Below, one piece after another: positions 7,345-12,244 of a stretch of 30,262 nucleotides of DNA. Where the stretch lies: positions 1 to 30,262 of the IMG/VR virus record IMGVR_UViG_3300021197_001360; one strand, given 5' to 3'. This DNA comes from a virus. The first letter of the stretch is position 1, and each line of letters starts with the position of its first letter. The notes beneath the pieces were generated by a model that did no database searches, was not told the origin of the DNA, and was given only the letters and a program-made list of their open reading frames with translations. The translations under genes were made by a program, and so were the position numbers.

Positions 7345-7603
7345 ATTGGGGTTTGAGTGCCACTTTTCTAGCACTGCGTTTAGCCGCGATTTTAGCCTTG
7401 TTTTTTCGGTAATACTCTTTGTTGTAGTCACTTACACGCTTTTTGAACGCCTTATATCGCTCCGGTTCAAGGACTTCACTTACCTCTAATTTTCGAGAGT
7501 AGCTGTATTTCGTCCTCCGGTAATACTCATTTTGATATTCGAGTCTCTTTTCCCGATTCTCTAAATAGTATTCCTTTTTCTTTTTCGGGTCGTATTGGGC
7601 CAT
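7343..7603 (-). CDS. Small basic helical protein, probably nucleic-acid binding
   Basis: An 86-residue protein very rich in Lys, Arg, Tyr and Glu (DPKKKKEYYLENREKRLEYQ, DYNKEYYRKNKAKIAAKR). It should be two long charged helices. Similar Lys/Tyr/Asn helical repeats are common in small phage proteins and next to HNH nucleases, but no catalytic motif is present. I do not recognise a function; DNA or RNA binding is inferred from charge. It is the first leftward gene of the left block, next to the divergent control region, so it could be a regulator. The stop codon TAA lies inside the outer arm of hairpin copy A. A weak promoter is possible just before the ATG. Confidence 0.65.
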   Translation of the reverse strand: MAQYDPKKKKEYYLENREKRLEYQNEYYRRTKYSYSRKLEVSEVLEPERYKAFKKRVSDYNKEYYRKNKAKIAAKRSARKVALKPQ

Positions 7604-7608
7604 AGCCG

Positions 7609-7637
7609 ACCCTACCCGATAGCCAGACCCCCGTCAA
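7609..7637 (-). promoter_or_regulatory. Weak candidate promoter for the 86-residue gene
   Basis: Read leftward: TTGACG (7637-7632), 17 nt, TAGGGT (7614-7609), then 5 nt to the ATG. The -35 box is good and the -10 poor. The geometry matches the other promoters in the window that sit next to their start codons. Confidence 0.3.
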
Positions 7638-7705
7638 TTTTTTTCTAAACACACATATGTATACGAGCCAGCTCGCGCAAAAAGCCGACCCCCTACCGGT
7701 GGCGT

Positions 7706-7764
7706 GGTTCATGTTCCATGAACCATGAACCCTTTACCCCTTATCATGGAACATGATTAGGGGT
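7706..7764. repeat. Overlapping inverted repeats
   Basis: Three overlapping inverted repeats are present: GGTTCATG-TTC-CATGAACC (7706-7724); a 12-bp perfect pair CATGTTCCATGA (7710-7721) and TCATGGAACATG (7744-7755); and ACCCCTTATCATG-GAA-CATGATTAGGGGT (7736-7764, one mismatch). They are mutually exclusive foldings, so the region could switch or serve as a multi-site operator or origin. No T-run follows them. Confidence 0.75.
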
Positions 7765-7788
7765 TCGGGATTCAGGGATCACTGTTCG

Positions 7789-7814
7789 GGGGTTCTACCT
7801 AAAGGTAGAACCCC
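7789..7814. repeat. Strong hairpin, perfect 11-bp stem
   Basis: GGGGTTCTACC (7789-7799) pairs perfectly with GGTAGAACCCC (7804-7814) around TAAA. No T-run follows on either strand, so it is not a standard terminator. It stands just left of the tandem-repeat array. Confidence 0.8.
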
Positions 7815-7835
7815 GCTTTGATTCCGTTGAACCCC

Positions 7836-7920
7836 GTATCACGTATCACGTATCTCTTATCTTGTATCTTGATTCTCTTGCCTTGATTCCCTTGACCTTG
7901 ATTCCCTTGACCTTGATTCT
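7836..7920. repeat. Iteron-like tandem array (7-bp then 15-bp units)
   Basis: Five 7-bp units of the form GTATCAC/GTATCTT run from 7836 to 7870. They are followed from 7868 by units of about 15 bp, CTTGATTCCCTTGAC: two perfect (7882-7896, 7897-7911), one shorter variant before and one partial after. A further related unit (TTGATTCCGTTGAAC) lies near 7818. Such arrays can be iterons for a replication initiator or binding sites for a regulator. Confidence 0.75.
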
Positions 7921-7944
7921 TACGCGTGGGTGCAGCGCACGTTG

Positions 7945-7993
7945 CTCCCTTTAAAAGGGAGTGGCTGATGGTCTTGCTGTCCTTTAGAGGTTG
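7945..7993 (+). promoter_or_regulatory. Hairpin leader element a
   Basis: CTCCCTTT-A-AAAGGGAG (7945-7961) forms a perfect 8-bp hairpin. A conserved segment TGGCTGATGGTCTTGCTGTCCTTTA follows in two halves, the second of which can weakly pair (GG...CC). It ends directly at the ATG at 7994. It matches leaders b and c in sequence and d and e in layout. Confidence 0.6.
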
Positions 7994-8200
7994 ATGAACG
8001 AAACCACTGACAAACAAATGGAAGATGCTATAGCAGAGACTAGCAGAATACTTAAGAGATTGAACCCCTACCAAAGGCGCGTGTTCAACACGTCTTTGGG
8101 AAAAGCTCTCGAAAAGATAACGCATTCCGAAGAACGATATCCTCAAATCGTTAGGATTCTCCAACGATTAAACCACGAGGCACGTACATGCTCTCTTTAA
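7994..8200 (+). CDS. Small helical hypothetical protein
   Basis: A 68-residue protein (MNETTDKQMEDAIAETSRIL...). It is almost wholly helical, with a charged N-terminal half and a basic middle (RLNPYQRRVFNTSLGKALEK). I do not recognise it. It is the first gene of the rightward block. The start ATG 7994 was chosen over a TTG directly before it. The last codons and the stop TAA lie inside the hairpin of leader b, so translation to the end of this gene would open the hairpin that precedes the next gene; this may couple their expression. No SD is visible. Confidence 0.6.
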   Translation: MNETTDKQMEDAIAETSRILKRLNPYQRRVFNTSLGKALEKITHSEERYPQIVRILQRLNHEARTCSL

Positions 8201-8243
8201 AAGGGAGTGGCTGATGGCCTCACTGACCTTTAACAATTGAACA
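8191..8243 (+). promoter_or_regulatory. Hairpin leader element b
   Basis: CTCTCTTT-A-AAAGGGAG (8191-8207; one G-U pair) is followed by TGGCTGATGGCCTCACTGACC, CTTTA and the start codon at 8244. It is very close to element a in sequence over about 40 nt. It overlaps the stop codon of the preceding gene. Confidence 0.6.
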
Positions 8244-9140
8244 ATGACCGAAACCATGACTACTACCGTAAAACATAAAACCCTGATAGCTTTCTCACGA
8301 GCAGCTCTCGCTGCTACCAAAGAAGGAAAGACTGTGGCTATGCCACAAGAAATCAAGACTGCCAGCAAGCATTGGCAGAATTGCTTCGCAAACTTTATCC
8401 TGTGGCAGCATTCCCTTGTCACTAGTGACGAAGCCGGAATCGCCATTGGTGTGAAAGGCAAAGCCTTCGCCGCTAATGGTAACAAGAAACTACCGTTTCT
8501 AAGCTGGTCATCCATGCCACTCATGGACTGCGGCGGAGCCGGAGAATGCAAGAACTTCTGCTACAGCCTGAAAGGCTGGAGGAATGTTCACCCTTTCTTC
8601 CGCCAACTTCGCAACAGTCTCTTACAGAGATTCCGGTTTGATCTTGTCCAAGCAGAGCTTGACCGTGTCATCCAGACCAGACAGTTCAAGTCACAATCGA
8701 AGATTGACTTCCGACTCTTCGTAGACGGTGACTTCGACTCTGTCGAAACGGTGGACAAGTGGATGTCCTTACTTCGTAACAAGCCGATCTTAAAAGCCTA
8801 CGGCTACTCCAAGTCTTGGGAAGAGCTTGCCAGTTACACTGGAGAGTGGCCTACAAACTACCGTTTGAATCTCTCCAACGGCAGTCGGTTCAATGAGAAC
8901 AGCGGGATTGCAAGACGTGTTCTTGCCCTACCGATCACAAGAGGCTGGTTCAAAGCAATCGGCTCCAAAGGAGGGATCGAATACAATACGACAGAATACA
9001 GACAGAAGGCGCGAGAATACGCCAAAGAGGCGGGACTAAAGCGTGTCTTCGTATGTTCTGGTCTCTGCGGTGAATGCACTCCACAAGGCCACTTCTGTGG
9101 CTCAGATAACAAAGCTGACGTAGTCATCCTGACTCACTAA
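8244..9140 (+). CDS. Gp88-like cysteine-rich phage protein
   Basis: A 298-residue protein that resembles the phage 'gene product 88' family. A first Cys group, CGGAGECKNFCYSLKGW (C96, C102, C106), is followed by a conserved core FRLFVDGDFDSVETVDKW (about 157-174) and KAYGYSKSW (about 184-192). A second Cys group lies near the C-terminus, CSGLCGECTPQGHFC (C271, C275, C278, C285). The layout suggests an iron-sulphur or zinc site, and the core resembles a TIM-barrel or radical-SAM-like fold, but the biochemical role of this family is unknown. It is the largest gene but one of the rightward block and is preceded by leader b. The start ATG 8244 follows an A-rich leader without SD. Confidence 0.75.
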   Translation: MTETMTTTVKHKTLIAFSRAALAATKEGKTVAMPQEIKTASKHWQNCFANFILWQHSLVTSDEAGIAIGVKGKAFAANGNKKLPFLSWSSMPLMDCGGAGECKNFCYSLKGWRNVHPFFRQLRNSLLQRFRFDLVQAELDRVIQTRQFKSQSKIDFRLFVDGDFDSVETVDKWMSLLRNKPILKAYGYSKSWEELASYTGEWPTNYRLNLSNGSRFNENSGIARRVLALPITRGWFKAIGSKGGIEYNTTEYRQKAREYAKEAGLKRVFVCSGLCGECTPQGHFCGSDNKADVVILTH

Positions 9141-9164
9141 CCCCCAACACTAACCCTAAAACCT

Positions 9165-9392
9165 ATGTATAAATACATCGTCACCGAGCTACAATCGCTC
9201 CCACCGTCACTTGGCGGCAACCATGAATATGGTTCCGAAACCATCACCTGCTTCTCACCTTCGCCTAAGAAGGCAGTAGCGATGGAAGGAACCGTCACCC
9301 GCTCCCATGAGGGAGTCGAAGGATGTCCTGTCCTCCTGAATGCGACCCTCGTCGCTCCTAACGGTCGAGTCGTCTTCGACCGCTGGGATTAA
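9165..9392 (+). CDS. Small hypothetical protein
   Basis: A 75-residue protein (MYKYIVTELQSLPPSLGGN...). It looks like a small alpha/beta domain, with a conserved-looking ending LVAPNGRVVFDRW. I recognise no family. It lies in the rightward block, 24 nt after the Gp88-like gene, with a leader rich in C and A (ACCCCCAACACTAACCC) and no SD. It has no membrane segment or signal peptide. Confidence 0.6.
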   Translation: MYKYIVTELQSLPPSLGGNHEYGSETITCFSPSPKKAVAMEGTVTRSHEGVEGCPVLLNATLVAPNGRVVFDRWD

Positions 9393-9415
9393 CCCCTAAC
9401 CCCGAACCATTAAAC

Positions 9416-9429
9416 CATAACAAGTTATG
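9416..9429 (+). promoter_or_regulatory. Palindrome over a start codon, copy 1
   Basis: CATAAC-AA-GTTATG is a perfect inverted repeat whose last three bases are the ATG of the next gene. It is preceded by a CCCCTAACCCC tract. The same combination recurs at 9769-9782. It could hide the start codon in RNA or bind a repressor as DNA. Confidence 0.55.
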
Positions 9430-9747
9430 AATACTAAAAAAGAAAACAGAACAATAGCAGCACTCAGCAACCTTTTAGGTTGTAGGGTAGAAGAGATTCA
9501 CGGTGACCTTCCCCCATTGGGGGAGGCTGGAGAAGTCAGACTCCCCATACAGACTCTGTCTCACGATGAGGAGAGATTCACGGTGACGGAGGATGTATAT
9601 TTAAACTTCAACCGTCTCCCATCCGGTAGGATAGGTCAGTGGCGGATGACATCCATCGACGTAGACGAAAGCTCCCCAACCTTTGGTGAGCGTATTATCG
9701 CCACTGGCAAAGGTCAGTTTAAAACCACACACTTCACATTACGATAG
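9427..9747 (+). CDS. Hypothetical protein
   Basis: A 106-residue protein. Residues 1-40 contain a helix (NRTIAALSNLLGCRVEEIHG); the rest looks beta-rich (ERFTVTEDVYLNFNRLPSGR, GQWRMTSIDVDE). I recognise no family. It is in the rightward block. The ATG lies in a 14-nt palindrome shared with the gene at 9780. A short direct repeat inside the gene (GAAGAGATTCACGGTGAC-like at about 9489 and 9571) is probably chance. Confidence 0.6.
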   Translation: MNTKKENRTIAALSNLLGCRVEEIHGDLPPLGEAGEVRLPIQTLSHDEERFTVTEDVYLNFNRLPSGRIGQWRMTSIDVDESSPTFGERIIATGKGQFKTTHFTLR

Positions 9748-9768
9748 CGTTTCCCGAACCCCTAACCC

Positions 9769-9782
9769 CATAACAAGTTATG
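9769..9782 (+). promoter_or_regulatory. Palindrome over a start codon, copy 2
   Basis: CATAAC-AA-GTTATG again, ending on the ATG at 9780 and preceded by GAACCCCTAACCCC, as at 9416-9429. Two identical start-site palindromes within 360 bp suggest common control of the two genes. Confidence 0.55.
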
Positions 9783-9962
9783 ACCATAGAAGTAACCCAA
9801 AAAGACGTGTATGGAAACACGCTGACATACGTGGCAAATGCCGCAGTGCAGCGATCCATACAGAAGCTGACAGGACGAAAGTCCTTGACCGACAGTGACA
9901 TCCAAGCTCTGAAAGAGCTAGGCTTCACCTTTAGGCTCAAACAATTAACCATTAACATTTAA
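9780..9962 (+). CDS. Small hypothetical protein
   Basis: A 60-residue protein (MTIEVTQKDVYGNTLTYVAN...LTGRKSLTDSDIQALKELGF...). The form 'VYGNxLxY...LTGxKxLTxxDIxxLKxLGF' recalls short phage and plasmid proteins of unknown function that I have seen, but I cannot name the family. It has a beta N-terminal part and a helical C-terminal part. It sits in the rightward block, ahead of leader c. The start ATG is within a palindrome and has no SD. Confidence 0.6.
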   Translation: MTIEVTQKDVYGNTLTYVANAAVQRSIQKLTGRKSLTDSDIQALKELGFTFRLKQLTINI

Positions 9963-9971
9963 CACCCACAG

Positions 9972-10048
9972 CCTACTGCTACTCCCTTTTAAAGGGAGCA
10001 GCAGTAGGTCTTGCCGACCTTTAATAAACGAAACCAACCAGTGATAGT
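9972..10048 (+). promoter_or_regulatory. Hairpin leader element c
   Basis: A long hairpin: CCTACTGCT (9972-9980) pairs with AGCAGTAGG (10000-10008) and, inside it, CTCCCTTT pairs with AAAGGGAG around a single T. A second hairpin AGGTC-TTGCC-GACCT follows (10006-10020), then TTAATAAACGAAACC and the ATG at 10049. It is the best formed of the five leaders. Confidence 0.65.
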
Positions 10049-10174
10049 ATGACCTACAAACAACTAACATGGACCATCGTCGGATTCATTCCGGCAGTTG
10101 CCGCCCTCCACGCCATTGGCATTGACACAATCGTCCGTGCCGTGATTCAACTCTTATTCAACGCCTTCGGGTAA
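10049..10174 (+). CDS. 41-residue membrane protein
   Basis: A short gene from ATG 10049 to TAA 10174 encoding MTYKQLTWTIVGFIPAVAAL and a second half HAIGIDTIVRAVIQLLFNAFG. The first half is a clear transmembrane helix; the second is an amphipathic or re-entrant helix. It is preceded by the most elaborate of the hairpin leaders, which supports it being a real gene. The function is unknown; holin-like or inner-membrane effector roles are possible. Start choice is fixed by the leader and the absence of another ATG upstream in frame. Confidence 0.6.
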   Translation: MTYKQLTWTIVGFIPAVAALHAIGIDTIVRAVIQLLFNAFG

Positions 10175-10194
10175 ACCCCAACTCCTAAAATATT

Positions 10195-10593
10195 ATGTTC
10201 AAATTCTTAAAAAATAACAAAACTCAAATCACCTCGCTCGCTCCATACTTCTGCCACGGCCAGTGGGTCTTCGACGACGACCGCTTCGGCTTGCATCGTG
10301 AGGCATTCGTCTGCGGTATGTCTGAGATCATCGACTTCGTCCTGACGGACAGTGGCATCGATCCCGAAGACGTGGAAGGTGGGTTCCGCCTCACGTTTAG
10401 CAAAGACAAGTTCCCTCACTCAACTCACTCCCTCAGTTGGCTGCGAGCCAGCGAGGGCGGTAATGACTATGTGTTGGATGGCCTTGGTCAATACGGTGAG
10501 AAGATGGAAGGTTGGCTGTGTCCTGCCCTGTTCCATTTCTTCGACAAAGCCCCAAAGAAACTTTATTTCAGCGTAGCTGAGTTTAAAAAGTGA
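10195..10593 (+). CDS. DUF6717-like protein
   Basis: A 132-residue protein with the pattern WVFDDDRFGLHREAFVCG, GFRLTFSKDKFP and EGWLCPALFHFFDKAPKKLY. It matches my memory of the DUF6717 family, small proteins of unknown function found in bacteria and some phages. It seems to be a complete single domain with a basic N-terminal extension (MFKFLKNNKTQ). It sits 20 nt after the 41-residue membrane gene in the rightward block. No SD; the leader is A-rich. The function is not known. Confidence 0.65.
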   Translation: MFKFLKNNKTQITSLAPYFCHGQWVFDDDRFGLHREAFVCGMSEIIDFVLTDSGIDPEDVEGGFRLTFSKDKFPHSTHSLSWLRASEGGNDYVLDGLGQYGEKMEGWLCPALFHFFDKAPKKLYFSVAEFKK

Positions 10594-10611
10594 TGAAAAG
10601 AATTTGACTGC

Positions 10612-10718
10612 CTGCCAGATAAGTGGCAGCTTGCCCCCGTCGGTCCTACCACATCGGTAGGGCCGTAGGGGACCAGAAGGTCCGAATAAACCAAAACCAA
10701 ATAGAAAGAATAAACATT
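10612..10718 (+). promoter_or_regulatory. Hairpin leader element d
   Basis: Three hairpins in a row: CTGCCA-gataag-TGGCAG (10612-10629), GGTCCTACC-acatc-GGTAGGGCC (10642-10664, one G-U), and GGACC-AGAA-GGTCC (10670-10683). GAATAAACCAAAACC then leads to the ATG at 10719. The layout equals leaders c and e; the stems differ in sequence. Confidence 0.6.
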
Positions 10719-11744
10719 ATGTCTGGAATTAAAGAAATCGATAGCGTCCTCATCCCACAAGGTTCCGAATACCGTATGTATCACGGTTTGGAGAAGGAGT
10801 CTGAAGGTGAGTTGATCACGCCCCGTGATGCGAAGGAGAAAGGCGTCTTCTTCCCGATCAGGATGGCAGACGTGTATGCCACCGTCAATGGGGAGTCGAT
10901 CCCGCTCGACAACCACAAGCACCTCATGGCAGATACTGCTGATGGTCTTGTGCCACTGCACATGGCGACGAAGAAGTATCAAAAGATCGAGAATGAGACC
11001 TTCGCGAGACCAGTAGTGTCCGCCCTCAGACAGTCTGCACCGGACTCGAAACTGTCCGCGATGGGGACTCTGAATGGTCTCAAGACATTCTTCATGTCGT
11101 TCAAGATGGACGATCACACCATCAATGGTGAGAAGCACAGTGGATACCTCAACGTAGTAGGGGGACACAACGGAACTGCGAACCGTGTGTTCCTTTCGGA
11201 CTTACGCTTGTGCTGCTCTAACAGCATCCACGCTGCCCTCGCCGGCAGTAAAGGATACATCGACCTAAAGGTCACCCACAGTGGCAACGTGGACATCAAG
11301 TGTGCCGATCTTACGAAGGACATCACTGGCCTGATCGAGCAGCGGAAACACTTCGCCGAAGCGATGGAGATCCTAGCCACTCAGAAGGTGGTCGAGCAGG
11401 ACATCTCAGCTATCGCTGCTGGATACTTCATCAAGAGTGCTGGCAAGGTGGACAAGTTCTCAACCCGAACCCTGAATGCCGTGTCCGGTATCACGGATCT
11501 GGCAATCAGAGGTAGGGGAAACAGTGGCGAGACCGTGTATGACGTTCTCAACGGCGCAACCGAATACTGGACATCCGGTGACGGTGTAGGGCGTGATACG
11601 TCTAGCTCTGCCAAGGCATACTCCAGCGAGTATGGCACTGCCGCGAAGCATAAGGTGAACTTCGCTGACTACCTGCTCACCTCACATGATGAGTCCTCTA
11701 TCGAGGAAGGTCATCGTGTTCTCACTGCTACCCTCAATGGGTAG
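10719..11744 (+). CDS. DUF932-like protein
   Basis: A 341-residue protein similar in layout to the DUF932 ('phage/plasmid-like') family. The N-terminal part (FPIRMADVYATVNGESIPLD) leads to a segment where a natural-type sequence YQKIENETFARPVVSALRQS is followed by a beta-rich core (LNGLKTFFMSFKMDDHTING, SGYLNVVGGHNGTANRVFLS), then DLRLCCSNSIHAAL, the counterpart of the C-x-N signature, and a helical C-terminal half. The family is common in phages and mobile elements with unknown molecular function. The start ATG 10719 was chosen because the upstream part would translate the hairpin leader d. It is the longest gene of the rightward block. Confidence 0.7.
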   Translation: MSGIKEIDSVLIPQGSEYRMYHGLEKESEGELITPRDAKEKGVFFPIRMADVYATVNGESIPLDNHKHLMADTADGLVPLHMATKKYQKIENETFARPVVSALRQSAPDSKLSAMGTLNGLKTFFMSFKMDDHTINGEKHSGYLNVVGGHNGTANRVFLSDLRLCCSNSIHAALAGSKGYIDLKVTHSGNVDIKCADLTKDITGLIEQRKHFAEAMEILATQKVVEQDISAIAAGYFIKSAGKVDKFSTRTLNAVSGITDLAIRGRGNSGETVYDVLNGATEYWTSGDGVGRDTSSSAKAYSSEYGTAAKHKVNFADYLLTSHDESSIEEGHRVLTATLNG

Positions 11745-11761
11745 TGAGTCTTGATACACTG

Positions 11762-11821
11762 CCCCTTCCAATTAGGAGGGGGTAGTAATCAGGAATAAAC
11801 CTGAGACTGAATAAAGATAAT
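11762..11821 (+). promoter_or_regulatory. Hairpin leader element e
   Basis: CCCCTTCC-aatta-GGAGGGGG (11762-11782, one G-U) is followed by a second perfect hairpin TCAGG-AATAAA-CCTGA (11789-11804) and an A-rich run to the ATG at 11822. It keeps the two-hairpin layout of leaders c and d. Confidence 0.55.
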
Positions 11822-12016
11822 ATGACTGATATAAAAGACCTGATTTTCGCTTTGCGAGTCCAATCAATTAACCACGCAAAGTTGCTGGAGAAGAAAATGA
11901 AGAAGGAACAAGAGTTGGAGCGGCTCCAAGACGAAACCACCGACTGCCTCCGCGCCCTCACTGTGATGCAACAGACCCTCGAATCCCGATTCCCGAACCC
12001 TAAACCGACCAAGTAA
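11822..12016 (+). CDS. Small coiled-coil protein
   Basis: A 64-residue protein (MTDIKDLIFALRVQSINHAK...). It is a single long charged helix (LLEKKMKKEQELERLQDETT) and should form a coiled coil. I recognise no family. It follows leader e and is followed after 3 nt by the 47-residue membrane protein; a joint complex is possible. It may be a regulator or a partner of the two small membrane proteins that end the block. Confidence 0.55.
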   Translation: MTDIKDLIFALRVQSINHAKLLEKKMKKEQELERLQDETTDCLRALTVMQQTLESRFPNPKPTK

Positions 12017-12019
12017 CTG

Positions 12020-12163
12020 ATGGACTACCTACAAATCATCGGCCTGATCGTGATGGTCCCGCTTACTATGATAGTAGTGGTAATGAACATGGCTAAAACA
12101 GAAACCCGCCGCCTCCGCAAGATGAGGGAGCAGGCCGACCAAAAGAAAAGGAGGCGGGCGTGA
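12020..12163 (+). CDS. 47-residue membrane protein with basic tail
   Basis: ATG 12020 to TGA 12163. The N-terminal part MDYLQIIGLIVMVPLTMIVV is one hydrophobic helix; the tail is strongly basic (ETRRLRKMREQADQKKRRRA), which would keep it in the cytoplasm. The layout is compatible with a small holin, pinholin or membrane anchor, but no family is recognised. It starts 3 nt after the preceding stop and its end overlaps the next start (GTGA), so the last genes of the block are coupled. Confidence 0.5.
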   Translation: MDYLQIIGLIVMVPLTMIVVVMNMAKTETRRLRKMREQADQKKRRRA

Positions 12164-12243
12164 TTAAAGATATCTTTAACGCTGCCGCCCCCTTCTTGAT
12201 ATTCATGGCTTTGCTAATGTTATTAGCAAAGCTATTAGGTTAG
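12160..12243 (+). CDS. Possible 27-residue membrane peptide
   Basis: A GTG start at 12160 overlaps the TGA of the preceding gene. It encodes VIKDIFNAAAPFLIFMALLM and ends LLAKLLG at a TAG, 12241-12243. It is one hydrophobic helix with a charged N-terminus. The GTGA overlap and the composition support a real gene, but its shortness leaves doubt. It ends one base before the stop of the convergent giant gene. Confidence 0.4.
   Translation: MIKDIFNAAAPFLIFMALLMLLAKLLG
12208..12232. repeat. Perfect 11-bp inverted repeat at the convergence point
   Basis: GCTTTGCTAAT-GTT-ATTAGCAAAGC lies within the 27-residue gene, just before two operons meet. No T-run follows on either strand, so simple rho-independent termination is doubtful. 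It may still slow polymerase or protect 3' ends. Confidence 0.6.
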
Positions 12244-12244
12244 T

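Larger units (their letters stand above)
7604..7993. other. Gene-free divergent control region
   Basis: This 390-bp stretch separates leftward and rightward transcription. It holds no credible gene. It carries, in order: a possible leftward promoter, a nest of inverted repeats (7703-7764), a strong hairpin (7789-7814), a tandem-repeat array (7836-7920), and the first hairpin leader (7945-7993). The plus strand of 7815-7920 is rich in T and C. Such regions in phages often hold an origin or early promoters; no clear rightward -35/-10 pair could be picked. Confidence 0.7.

Noticed and set aside
7750-7800. tRNA-like GGGGTTCGGGATTC segment
   Set aside because: It looks a little like a T-arm, but no acceptor, D-arm or anticodon arm can be drawn around it.
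7836-7920. CRISPR array
   Set aside because: Units are 7 and 15 bp and directly adjacent, with no spacers of constant size and no cas genes.
7799-8164. Minus-strand frame of 121 residues across the gene-free region
   Set aside because: Its composition reflects the tandem repeats (NQGQG runs) and it lies antisense to the 68-residue gene and hairpin leader.
10563-11168. Minus-strand frame of 201 residues under the DUF932-like gene
   Set aside because: Antisense shadow in a codon-biased gene, with odd composition and no neighbour on that strand.
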